In this document: positions 24,588-32,995 of the stretch, one piece after another
Numbering within the stretch: the stretch's first letter is position 1
How the letters are laid out: each line of letters begins with the position of its first letter
Source of the DNA: Paenibacillus tepidiphilus
GTDB taxonomy: Bacteria > Bacillota > Bacilli > Paenibacillales > Paenibacillaceae
DNA length: 64,000 nt
Direction of reading: 5' to 3'
Assembly: GCF_008635795.1 (NCBI RefSeq)
Contig: NZ_VWRQ01000009.1
Coordinates: forward strand, 124,001 to 188,000
Notes under the pieces: model-generated
Database searches by the model: none
Told to the model about the DNA's origin: nothing
Seen by the model: only the letters and a program-made list of their open reading frames with translations
Made by a program: the position numbers and the translations under genes

Positions 24588-24677
24588 AACCTTTTTTTCT
24601 CCTCCTTGGACATTCATGAACTGAGAATTTTCTTTAGTTGGGTAGCTCATGTTACTCATTAGCCGATGCACCCCCTT
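24588..24677 (-). promoter_or_regulatory. tandem in-frame translation start of the S-layer-type gene
   Basis: A second ATG (24657-24659) lies exactly 24 codons upstream, in frame. It has the near-perfect ribosome site AAAGGGGGTG at 9-nt spacing. The intervening codons read MSNMSYPTKENSQFMNVQGGEKKV and have no stop. The proximal start has AAGGAGG at about 13 nt, less ideal. Both sites are probably used, as in the Brevibacillus brevis 47 cell-wall-protein gene. Confidence 0.72.
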
Positions 24678-24784
24678 TCCCGAGTTGAGCAAGTAAGTAT
24701 AAATAATGTCTGTGACGGGTATCACAGAAACTTGTAAACATGTTTGAGGGCATACTAATACTAGATTCCTAATTCTACCTAAGT

Positions 24785-24813
24785 ATTATACATTGTGCCT
24801 CAAGTCGCGTAAA
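24785..24813 (-). promoter_or_regulatory. promoter of the S-layer-type gene
   Basis: Minus strand TTTACG (24808-24813), 17 nt, and a perfect TATAAT (24785-24790). The leader to the proximal start is about 190 nt. It includes a small hairpin, CTGTGA / TCACAG, at 24710-24727. Confidence 0.65.
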
Positions 24814-25208
24814 GAAAATTTTTCTACTTCAGCCAACCACTTTGTTCAGGCGACTACTGTGCTGCCGACCTGTGTGTTTGACTCTAAACCTTAGACGCGC
24901 CTGTTTCAAAAAAGTTGCGCTTGCTCGAAAAACTTTTTTTGACTCCCTGCCCCGCTCAATAGAAGAGGATTTTATGTATGATCTACTAACTATTGTTAAT
25001 GATGGGTGGCTACGGGAATCAGTATAGCATAGCGGTTTGGCAACGTCATTAAGCAATATTTGTTAAGTAAATAAACAGAATATTCCTGTTCTAAACGCAC
25101 TCATCAGCAATTTGGCACTCCATTGTATACGCATATAAAGGAAGAACGTTTCTATAGAATAAACAGTCTTCTTTTATCCTTTATAATATGTAAGCTCTAA
25201 AATGAAGA
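24814..25208. other. AT-rich non-coding region upstream of the S-layer-type gene
   Basis: About 395 bp without credible genes. Visible structure is limited to an AT-rich inverted repeat, AAAAAAGTT / AACTTTTTT, at about 24909-24941. I see no riboswitch, tRNA or repeat array. Confidence 0.5.
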
Positions 25209-25228
25209 AAGCGCCGTTGCCGGCGCTT
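25209..25228 (-). terminator. terminator after the 113-residue protein gene
   Basis: The perfect 8-bp stem AAGCGCCG / CGGCGCTT with a GCAA tetraloop on the minus strand, followed by TCTTCATTTT, 26 nt past the stop. Confidence 0.8.
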
Positions 25229-25254
25229 GGGATCAATCCTATTAAAGATAGATG

Positions 25255-25596
25255 CTAACGGATCTTCATGGAAAGCTGGATCAGTTCCTGCCGTTTCTCA
25301 GGACTTGAATTCACGTTCTCATACAGCGCATCGATGGCCACCCGATTATCACGGTAGGTCTTCTCATGTTTAATCGTGGAATGGGACCATTCAATCAAAG
25401 CATTCTCTGCGAGAACAAGTTCATTATATGCATCATGGAATCCTGTAGCTTGCACAAGCTCTTCCATAACCTCCTGGGTAATTTCCTGAAGCGCACGCTT
25501 TGCGGCAATTTCTTTCTCCAAAACCTTCGCTCTATTCTCAAACATATTCTTGGCCTTCGTGTAGTCCAGTTGTGCTTTTGATAAAATCGGTTTCAT
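25255..25596 (-). CDS. small helical protein of unknown function
   Basis: 113 residues, highly charged and almost wholly alpha-helical, with a coiled coil over about residues 8-50 (AQLDYTKAKNMFENRAKVLEKE). No signal peptide, membrane segment or cysteine. The ribosome site AAAGGTGA lies about 9 nt before the ATG. It is monocistronic between two SLH-protein genes and has its own terminator. I do not recognise the family. Confidence 0.75.
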   Translation of the reverse strand: MKPILSKAQLDYTKAKNMFENRAKVLEKEIAAKRALQEITQEVMEELVQATGFHDAYNELVLAENALIEWSHSTIKHEKTYRDNRVAIDALYENVNSSPEKRQELIQLSMKIR

Positions 25597-25700
25597 CGAT
25601 GGCTTTCACCTTTCAGAAAAAATTATCTTCTAAGACATTGTAACGTAAAACGTCCCGGATTACAAAGTTAAAGTGGGGGCTTGGAACGATGTTACAATTA

Positions 25701-25737
25701 AACCGGCCCGTGAACAGTATTCACGGACCGGCCGGTT
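25701..25737 (-). terminator. terminator after the 1310-residue SLH protein gene
   Basis: Long inverted repeat AACCGGCC..CCGTGAA / TTCACGG..GGCCGGTT, one bulged region, 9 nt after the stop. The following T-tract is short (TTTAATTGT). Confidence 0.7.
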
Positions 25738-25746
25738 GCAGCTGAA

Positions 25747-28700
25747 TTAATTAAAGGTCTTCGGGAAAATACTGGTACTCTTCTGAAGAAGAGCTACCGA
25801 AATCTTGCCGGCTTCCGCTCTGGTCAGCTTGCCCTTTGGATTGAAATTATATACAGGCTTGGACTGCCCTGTCACCGTAACTGCGCTGCCTTCCATGATT
25901 TTGGCCTTGGAGACCGCCTCGACCGCCGGACGCGAGTAGTAATCCATGCTGCCCACGTCCACGAAGGACTTGCTAAGACTGGAGGTCAGTTTGTCATTAT
26001 TGGCGTTCATTTTGAGCTTCAGCGCTCTGGCGATCATAACGGCCGCCTGTTCCCGGGTCAACGCCTGATCCGGGCCAAAGAATCCGTCACTGAGACCAGT
26101 CACAATCCCTGCCCGTGCCGCAGTCTCGATCGTCTTGAAGTTCCATGTTGCCGAGACGGCTTCAGGCACGATATCAAAGAAAGTTTGCTTATTCGTATCA
26201 TAGTCCAGCGGAATGTTCAAGCCTTTAACAAGCAATGTAGCAAACTCACCACGCGTGGTCGTGTCGTCGGCTCCGAATTGGTCAAACCGAAGGTTCTTCA
26301 TGATGCCTTTGGAATACAGACCGTTCAGAATGTTACGCGCCCACGGATGATTGGTGATATCCGTATAGCCTCTACGAAGCTTCATTACAGTGTAATAACC
26401 AAATTGATCAAAAGGTACGGTAATGGTATGGCTCTTTGTATCAACCTCACCGCCAATATTCTCCCATTGACCCGCATCAGTATAACGGAAAACGGTAATG
26501 GTTGTACCCACTTCATCAACTACATTTTGATTAAACTTAAGTGTCAGCTCTCCACGCTCTGAAGGAACAATCTTACGTTCGGCTTCAATCTGAGTGAAAT
26601 TCCCTTCGGTTGAATATGGAGTAACACCGTTAGTTCCTGGTTTATAGGTGGCCGTTCCTTTGACACCCTTCTCCCCAAGACCTCCGCTAAGCCAGTAAAT
26701 GTCCGATACGCGTGAGAAGTTATTAGTCTCTACAGTAGAATTGAAGCGCAATACCAGATCAGCCGGAATCAGCAGTGTGCTCAAGCCGCCAGGCGTCCGG
26801 GCATCGGCATCAACATTGATTGTGTTCCCGTAGTCGTTCTTTCGTTCAACCACACCGTCTGCCGGGTCCGCAATGCCGAACAGAAGCTTGGTGTCCGGAT
26901 AATACTTGGCGGCTCCGGATGTTGTATATCCTTTCATCACGGTTCCCTTAGGGAATGACAGCTCCAACTGTTTATTAAACACGGAGTATTTAGTTGCTAC
27001 TTTCTCGGCCATATACTGCGTGTCAACCTGAACAGCACTGGCATAGTAAACCGATATTGTATCATTTAAGGTGGAATCGGCGCGTACAATCTGAATTTTG
27101 ATTGCTGTAGCTTTATCTGGCTTCAGGCCCACATAATCCAGCGTAAAGCGGTTTGGCAGATCTGTGCGTTGTACCGCTTCAAATTTATCGATCATTACCT
27201 TGGTTGCACCTTCAGCCTCAATATCGAAGCGGACGAAGTTTTTATTGACCACAATTTGCTCGCCGACGGTAGTAACCGGAGATAAAATACGGTAAGGAGC
27301 TACTTCGCGCTGGACTTCCATTCTCTGATTAGTACGCGCGCCTGTATTGTTAACCAACTCCAAATTGTATACTACACTCCCTGCTGTTTCAGCAGGGATA
27401 TCCATGATACGCAGGATGAAGTCCGTACTGCCACCCGCAAAATCGTAATAATAAGTCTTTTTGTTATAGGTAAAAGCAGTAGGCCCCTTTCGCGCAGGAG
27501 TCCCAGTAAGAACTGTGTTATCAAGTGACAGGAACAAATCCGAACCTTGATACAGGTTCAGCTTGCTTGCTGCGCCACCTCTGATCACCAAATCATAGGA
27601 GGTTTGACTGGTCACGAACTTTTCGTCTTTATAAATGAACTCAGAAGTTAACCCTAAGATATTATTCAACTCTGTGTCCGTATAATCCTTAAGATCATCA
27701 TGGGTGAGCGAAGCACGCCCTTTGGACAAGGCCGGATGGAATTGCTTGATGTTCGAAACATTAGTATCCACAATATAAATTCTCAACTCTTTGCGGATTT
27801 CACGCTTGTTCCCCGCATTATCCATCGATGTTCCGGTAAATACCAGTTTATTCTCACCATAAACCAGTGGCCCCGATGCGGAAATCGGCAATGTAAATGA
27901 AAATTTGGGGCTGGATACCGTCGGGGCAAAGCTCGTGATCGGAGGATCGAGCTTGTCATTGGAGATCCCGTTCACGAAAAATTGCGCATTAGCGATATTC
28001 TCAAATCCGATGTACTCTCCGGATAATGTCATAGTATTACTGTTGGACGAAGAGTCAAATGTGTAGGTCTGCCCGTCATTCAGGTTGGCTACATAAATAT
28101 AGTTTTTTGAAACATACGCAATATCTGCATTGAAGAAAGACTGCGAGCCGCTGTATTGGAATTTAACCTTTTGCTGACCGGTGGAGAAGCCTACGACTTT
28201 ATAAACAGCCTGTGCCCCTGTCAATCCTCCAATATTAGTCTGCAGCTCCAGCTTCAGCGATGCACCGAGCGGAAGATAGGAGGCTACCAATGTATTGGTT
28301 GGATTCGCACTGGATTCCACCATAATGTAGAAATCAGGCTTGTCTACTTGGGCTCCGTTCAGCGCCAGTTTCGAAAGGTTAGCAACATTCTTGGCCGACC
28401 CATCATGGCCGGAGAGATAATAGATATTGTTAATTACGGTCTCGCCAGGCAAGTACTTGTAATTTTGTTTAACAGATGTCGTATATGACCCGTATTTAAT
28501 CGCCAGAACGATCTCAGACGACGACCCCGCAGTCAATGTAAACGGAGTAGTGGTCTGAAACGTAATCAGACGATACTGAGGTGTAACTCCGTCTGGAGCC
28601 GGGATGACAATTTCTTTCTGCGGAGATGTTCCTGCATTAACAGTAAACGAACCGTCTGAAGCAATGGTATACGACTCCAGGACACTCACAGAGGTGGCTT

Positions 28701-29679
28701 GGCCGTTAATTGTCACCGTATGATCGTCCTCGAAGGACTTGATGCTTGCACTGTATGGCAATAGCACTTGCCCCATGAGGTTGCCGGTTGTAGCAGGTAA
28801 TGTTAATGTCGGAATATTGCCTAGAATGTTGTAGGCTTTCCCGTCATGTGTGAGATATAAATCCGTAAATGGTTTATTCGTATCAAAGTAGTACACAGAC
28901 CGTTTGATTGTAATGGAGTCGGCTGCATTCTGTACCACAATCTCCAGTGTATTCTCACCAGATTTCAAGGTCAGGGCAGGCGTAAAGAAAGTCCCGTCCT
29001 CCAAAAGTGAAGTCTGCAGGGAGGAGCCGCCGTTCAGGGAAACCCCTACTTTGGTTGCATTTGTCACATTCCCTTGCAAAGTAATCTGCTGGTTCGGAAC
29101 AACAACCTTGGTGCCTTCATTTAAGTTAATGGCAGCAGGCCCGCCGCCAAGCACCTGAAGTGATGTAACGTATGGAACCTTATCATAGAGAACATAGAAG
29201 GACTCCGAGCGTTCCATAGAACCTTGCATACCCGACAGTGTGACTTTATTGAAGCCGGTAAAAAGAGTCAGTCCGCTGGCAATAAAGCGGTTATCCGGAT
29301 TCATTGTATCCGTTGTAACTGCTCCGGTTGCCGTATGTGCAGCATCGGTTACCCATTTGCTCCCGCTTTGGGTAATCTGCTGTACCGTCACCTTCATTGT
29401 AGACGCAGTAACCTGAGCATAAGTACCGGTAATGGTGAAGTTCGGGTTATTGGTCTTGAATACCGATTCTCTTGTAATGTTATATACAGCACTGGGATCG
29501 CCTGCTGGCGCAATATCTTGACTTAAACTAATCGTATTCCGTAACGTGAGATCATCCGGACTAAAGTAGGTCGTAGTAGCCGTCGCTGCCGTAGCCAATG
29601 GGGTGAATTTCCCCGGGAACATTGTAACGACCAGAGCCACCATCAGCAGCCAGACCAATGGTCTCTTCAAGCGTAACAT
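25747..29679 (-). CDS. very large surface protein with C-terminal SLH domains
   Basis: 1310 residues. The signal peptide is MLRLKRPLVWLLMVALVVTMFPGKFTPLATA, followed by about 1000 residues of beta-rich Ig-like modules (YFDTNKPFTDLYL, VDTNVSNIK spacers), typical of Paenibacillus exoproteins. Three SLH domains close the protein, with TTRGEFATLL, LTREQAAVMI and LTRAEAGKIS. The ribosome site AAAGGAGAG at 9-nt spacing supports ATG 29677-29679. A sigma-D-like promoter upstream hints that it belongs to the motility regulon. Substrate or partner unknown. Confidence 0.92.
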   Translation of the reverse strand: MLRLKRPLVWLLMVALVVTMFPGKFTPLATAATATTTYFSPDDLTLRNTISLSQDIAPAGDPSAVYNITRESVFKTNNPNFTITGTYAQVTASTMKVTVQQITQSGSKWVTDAAHTATGAVTTDTMNPDNRFIASGLTLFTGFNKVTLSGMQGSMERSESFYVLYDKVPYVTSLQVLGGGPAAINLNEGTKVVVPNQQITLQGNVTNATKVGVSLNGGSSLQTSLLEDGTFFTPALTLKSGENTLEIVVQNAADSITIKRSVYYFDTNKPFTDLYLTHDGKAYNILGNIPTLTLPATTGNLMGQVLLPYSASIKSFEDDHTVTINGQATSVSVLESYTIASDGSFTVNAGTSPQKEIVIPAPDGVTPQYRLITFQTTTPFTLTAGSSSEIVLAIKYGSYTTSVKQNYKYLPGETVINNIYYLSGHDGSAKNVANLSKLALNGAQVDKPDFYIMVESSANPTNTLVASYLPLGASLKLELQTNIGGLTGAQAVYKVVGFSTGQQKVKFQYSGSQSFFNADIAYVSKNYIYVANLNDGQTYTFDSSSNSNTMTLSGEYIGFENIANAQFFVNGISNDKLDPPITSFAPTVSSPKFSFTLPISASGPLVYGENKLVFTGTSMDNAGNKREIRKELRIYIVDTNVSNIKQFHPALSKGRASLTHDDLKDYTDTELNNILGLTSEFIYKDEKFVTSQTSYDLVIRGGAASKLNLYQGSDLFLSLDNTVLTGTPARKGPTAFTYNKKTYYYDFAGGSTDFILRIMDIPAETAGSVVYNLELVNNTGARTNQRMEVQREVAPYRILSPVTTVGEQIVVNKNFVRFDIEAEGATKVMIDKFEAVQRTDLPNRFTLDYVGLKPDKATAIKIQIVRADSTLNDTISVYYASAVQVDTQYMAEKVATKYSVFNKQLELSFPKGTVMKGYTTSGAAKYYPDTKLLFGIADPADGVVERKNDYGNTINVDADARTPGGLSTLLIPADLVLRFNSTVETNNFSRVSDIYWLSGGLGEKGVKGTATYKPGTNGVTPYSTEGNFTQIEAERKIVPSERGELTLKFNQNVVDEVGTTITVFRYTDAGQWENIGGEVDTKSHTITVPFDQFGYYTVMKLRRGYTDITNHPWARNILNGLYSKGIMKNLRFDQFGADDTTTRGEFATLLVKGLNIPLDYDTNKQTFFDIVPEAVSATWNFKTIETAARAGIVTGLSDGFFGPDQALTREQAAVMIARALKLKMNANNDKLTSSLSKSFVDVGSMDYYSRPAVEAVSKAKIMEGSAVTVTGQSKPVYNFNPKGKLTRAEAGKISVALLQKSTSIFPKTFN

Positions 29680-29730
29680 GTATCGTATCTCTCCTTTAAG
29701 TTGAAGTTCTCATGACTTGTACTGTGTCTT

Positions 29731-29758
29731 TTATCGGTCAATCGTCCCCAAATTTTTA
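29731..29758 (-). promoter_or_regulatory. sigma-D-like promoter of the 1310-residue SLH gene
   Basis: Minus strand TAAA (29755-29758), 16 nt, then ACCGATAA (29731-29738), 7 of 8 matches to GCCGATAA. Less certain than the hag and flgM elements because the spacer is 16. Confidence 0.5.
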
Positions 29759-29770
29759 GGGAAAACGGCA

Positions 29771-29799
29771 AAAAACTCATCCTAAAAAGGATGAGTTTT
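29771..29799 (-). terminator. terminator after tagO
   Basis: The 11-bp stem AAAACTCATCC / GGATGAGTTTT around a T-rich loop, with TTTTTTG following on the minus strand. Confidence 0.88.
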
Positions 29800-29837
29800 G
29801 TAAAATCAGGAATTTAATTGACAATAAGTGCTGAAGC

Positions 29838-30965
29838 TTAAGATTTCGAGCCGCGTTCGGTATCAAGCTTCACACGCATCCGCAGGAAGAAATTGAGCAC
29901 CGGACGTTTGGTCTTGCTGATGATTCCTGTAATCTCGGCACCAATCTGCAGGAAGAACAGCATCACGCAGATGACAACGAATGTTACCCAGTTCGCTTCA
30001 TACAGCGAAGCCGAGGTTTGGATAATAGCCAGCACGCCGAAGAATGCGGCAATGCCGTAGATAATCAGCACCGTCTGGCGGTGGCTGAATCCCAGTTCAC
30101 GCAGACAGTGGTGCAAATGCCCTTTATCCGGTGCAAAGATCGGCTTCTTCTGCAGCTTGCGGCGGATGATGGCAAAGAACGTATCCGATAGTGGCACTCC
30201 GATGATCAAGAGCGGTGTAATAAACGATACGACCGCAATCTGCTTGAATCCGAGCAGTGCGAGCAGCGCAAGACAGAAGCCCAGGAAGAGCGAGCCCGTG
30301 TCTCCCATGAATATCTTGGCCGGGTGAAAGTTGAAGAACAGGAAGCCTACGATACTGCCCAGCAGGAGCAGACACAGCAGCGCAACCATTGTATTGCCCA
30401 TAATAAAGGCCATTACCGCCATTGTCGCAATTGCGATACCGGATACGCCGGCAGCCAGCCCGTCCAGCCCGTCGATCAGATTCACGGCGTTAGTGACACC
30501 GACAATCCAGAACAGGGTCAACGGGATCGCAATCCAGCTCTCCAGTGAAGAGTACGTATCATTAAATGGAATATTCACAAAATCCACAGTGATGTTAAAT
30601 CCAAAGACCACGATGCAAGCTGCAGCGATTTGACCGAGCAGCTTTACCTTTGCGGAAAGCTCGAAGCGGTCATCCAATGCGCCAAGGAGAACAATCAGTC
30701 CGCCTCCCGACAGCAAAGCCTTAATGAAATTAGCCTCACGCGGAGTAAAGTCATAAGGGATTATCGGCAACACAGCCAGCAGGCCGAGCACAAACGCCAG
30801 AAAGATTCCCAGGCCACCAAGACGTGGCATGATGGTCGTATGAACCTTGCGGGCATTGGGCACATCCGTCGCTCCAACTTTGATGGCGAATTTCTTCACC
30901 AGCGGCGTTATGAGCAGGGCGAGTCCCATACACACGATAAATCCGGCGATGTAGATGATTAACAT
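29838..30965 (-). CDS. tagO: undecaprenyl-phosphate N-acetylglucosaminyl 1-phosphate transferase
   Basis: A 375-residue polytopic membrane enzyme of the MraY/WecA/TagO family. It loads GlcNAc-1-phosphate onto undecaprenyl phosphate, the first step of wall teichoic acid or secondary wall polymer synthesis. About ten hydrophobic segments. Catalytic and Mg-binding motifs are ALDDRF (near residue 97), NLIDGLDGL (near 163), FMGDTGS (near 224) and the substrate loop HHCLRELGFSHRQ (near 285). It follows tagA, 113 bp apart. The context with csaB and SLH proteins suggests it starts the SLH-binding polymer. Confidence 0.93.
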   Translation of the reverse strand: MLIIYIAGFIVCMGLALLITPLVKKFAIKVGATDVPNARKVHTTIMPRLGGLGIFLAFVLGLLAVLPIIPYDFTPREANFIKALLSGGGLIVLLGALDDRFELSAKVKLLGQIAAACIVVFGFNITVDFVNIPFNDTYSSLESWIAIPLTLFWIVGVTNAVNLIDGLDGLAAGVSGIAIATMAVMAFIMGNTMVALLCLLLLGSIVGFLFFNFHPAKIFMGDTGSLFLGFCLALLALLGFKQIAVVSFITPLLIIGVPLSDTFFAIIRRKLQKKPIFAPDKGHLHHCLRELGFSHRQTVLIIYGIAAFFGVLAIIQTSASLYEANWVTFVVICVMLFFLQIGAEITGIISKTKRPVLNFFLRMRVKLDTERGSKS

Positions 30966-31078
30966 TTGATCAGTCGACCCCCATTTCTCTACCGCAATGA
31001 ATTATACGCCGAAGTAAATGTAAATTCCAATTCCATTTTCAGCCTGCAAAATCGTCTTTTTCAGCAAAAAACCTCATT

Positions 31079-31837
31079 TTATTGAACTTTTGTCACTGTA
31101 TCTTTCTCCCGCAGTACTTTTACTGCGAATTTCGGCAGCGCAAGCATTCTTTTATAGCGGGTTGGTTCCTTCAGGAGACGATACAGCCATTCCGCACGCA
31201 GCTTCTGGAACACTACAGGCGCCCGTTTGCTCTTGCCGGAGATGACATCGAAGCTTCCCCCGACGCCCATCATGACAGGAATATTCAGCCGGGCTTTGTG
31301 CTTGGCAATCCACGGCTCCTGGCTGTCGGCACCTCTGGCCACGAACAAAATATCCGGCTTGGCAGACGTAATCTCTTCAATGACCGCATCATCCGCTTCC
31401 GCCCCAAAAAAGCCGTCATGATATCCTGCGATGATAACACCGGCATATTGAGATTGTAACCGTGCAGCCGTCTCCCGAATCACTTCGGGCGTGGAGCCGA
31501 GCAGGTAAATTCTCCAATGATAGCTTTCACCCTGACGGAGCAATTCATGTAAAAGATCGAATCCCGCTACCCGCTCGGCTACAGGCTCACGGCAATACTC
31601 AGCCGCCCAGACGACGCCTGTGCCGTCAGGAACAACCAGCTCCGCCGACCTCATAATTTCCATATAAGCGGGATTCTCCAGCGCGGTCATAACCATTATC
31701 GGATTAGCTGTAATGACCTGGTGCACTTCCCGATTCCGGATCGCCTCCGTCAAGTATGCAACCGTTGCGGTCATATCGACTTTGGACACCCGGATGCCGA
31801 AGATCGGCACCGTAGGCAGCTTGCTATTCTCTTTCAC
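31079..31837 (-). CDS. tagA: WecG/TagA/CpsF glycosyltransferase (N-acetylmannosaminyltransferase)
   Basis: About 252 residues. It adds ManNAc to the lipid-linked GlcNAc made by TagO. Family motifs are TANPIMVMTALENPAYMEIM, VVPDGTGVVWAA and the C-terminal MMGVGGSFDVISGKSKRAP, then LRAEWLYRLLKEPTRYKRML, typical of GT26. GTG at 31835-31837 has AAAGGA nine bases upstream. The GTG two codons earlier abuts the csaB stop and is a less likely start. mnaA, which supplies the UDP-ManNAc donor, is also in the window (53642-54802). Confidence 0.93.
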   Translation of the reverse strand: MKENSKLPTVPIFGIRVSKVDMTATVAYLTEAIRNREVHQVITANPIMVMTALENPAYMEIMRSAELVVPDGTGVVWAAEYCREPVAERVAGFDLLHELLRQGESYHWRIYLLGSTPEVIRETAARLQSQYAGVIIAGYHDGFFGAEADDAVIEEITSAKPDILFVARGADSQEPWIAKHKARLNIPVMMGVGGSFDVISGKSKRAPVVFQKLRAEWLYRLLKEPTRYKRMLALPKFAVKVLREKDTVTKVQ

Positions 31838-31843
31838 AATCAC

Positions 31844-32995
31844 TCATCCTTTGCGGTGAAAATATTCAGTAATCTGCCGGGCCGGCGCTTCGGCCTCCAT
31901 AGCCAGCCTGGCAATCAGCGGTTCCCGCTCTCTCCTCCACGCTTCACCCGAATCGAGCAGCTGCAGCAGTTCTCCCGCCACCTGGGAGCCGTCCAAAGAA
32001 GCCGTCGAGCCGACCGGACGGCAATTGATTTGTTCCAGAAAATGATCAATTTTCGGATCATAGGATACGCCCATCAGCGGCACACGCCGGCCGGCAGCGT
32101 AGATGAGACTGTGCAGCCGCATGCCGATCAGCGCATCACAGTGAGCGACTTCCCGCAGCATTTGCAGCGGATGGAGTGCATCCTCGCAAATACTGACGCT
32201 GCCGCCAAGCCTCACAACACCTTCCTCCACACGCTGCATCACATAGCGGGAGGCTTCATTGTCCAGCGGATGATGAAACGGCAGAAAGCGCAGGTGCAAA
32301 GGGGTCTCAGCCGCAGCCTGCAGCAGGCCGTCGGCAATGGCGTCCAGCTCTCTTCTGGACTCCTCCCAGTAACGCACAGAAATCCCTACCGTTCTGAGGG
32401 CTTCCCCGGCTGAGGGAGTTGCGCTCTCGCGGGCAGCCTTGGCTGCAGTGTCTTCTGCCGGAAGCACGAGGCCCATCACAGGATCAGGGACAACGTCGAT
32501 ACGTGCTCCCTGCAGGCCCATCGACTCAAGCAGGACACGCGATTTCTCGTCACGCACCGAAATGTAGGTACATTTGCGGAAGACCGATTTGATCAGCGGG
32601 TGGAACAGCTGCCGGTTAACCGGCCCGATGCCCTGGGCATAGATAAAGGTGGGCCGTCCCATCCACTGGGCCAGCTTGATGATGGCCAGGTAATAAGGAA
32701 TGGTCTTACCGCTGGTCACATCCTGCAGCAGGCTGCCCCCGCCGCTGATTAGTCCGGCGCTCTCGTAAATCGCCTGCCGGACCTCCATCAGCTTCATCCG
32801 GTGCACGGACTTCACACCGTAGGTGCTGCTCGTCCACTCAGGGTCTATCGAAAGAACGACAGGCTCCAGGCTGATCCCTGACGCTTCCGAATATTTACGC
32901 AGAGCCAGCAGGATCGACTGCAGGACGGCTTCATCCCCGCTGTTCCGGAACCCGTAGTAACCGGAGATCACTATCTTTTGAGCAGAGGCGACCAT
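31844..32995 (-). CDS. csaB: polysaccharide pyruvyl transferase CsaB
   Basis: 383 residues. It transfers pyruvate from PEP to ManNAc residues of the secondary wall polymer, creating the ligand for SLH domains. The N-terminus has IVISGYYGFRNSGDEAVLQSIL, and the mid-region FIYAQGIGPVN and YISVRDEKSR. The C-terminal half has LIGMRLHSLIYAAGRRVPLMGVSYDPKI, the family signature. ATG 32993-32995 has AAGGGTG nine bases upstream and overlaps the upstream gene by 25 nt, implying co-translation. Its presence beside three SLH-protein genes is functionally coherent. Confidence 0.95.
   Translation of the reverse strand: MVASAQKIVISGYYGFRNSGDEAVLQSILLALRKYSEASGISLEPVVLSIDPEWTSSTYGVKSVHRMKLMEVRQAIYESAGLISGGGSLLQDVTSGKTIPYYLAIIKLAQWMGRPTFIYAQGIGPVNRQLFHPLIKSVFRKCTYISVRDEKSRVLLESMGLQGARIDVVPDPVMGLVLPAEDTAAKAARESATPSAGEALRTVGISVRYWEESRRELDAIADGLLQAAAETPLHLRFLPFHHPLDNEASRYVMQRVEEGVVRLGGSVSICEDALHPLQMLREVAHCDALIGMRLHSLIYAAGRRVPLMGVSYDPKIDHFLEQINCRPVGSTASLDGSQVAGELLQLLDSGEAWRREREPLIARLAMEAEAPARQITEYFHRKG

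Noticed and set aside
24909..24941. AT-rich inverted repeat AAAAAAGTT / AACTTTTTT as a terminator
   Set aside because: No GC in the stem and no adjacent gene that it could serve.
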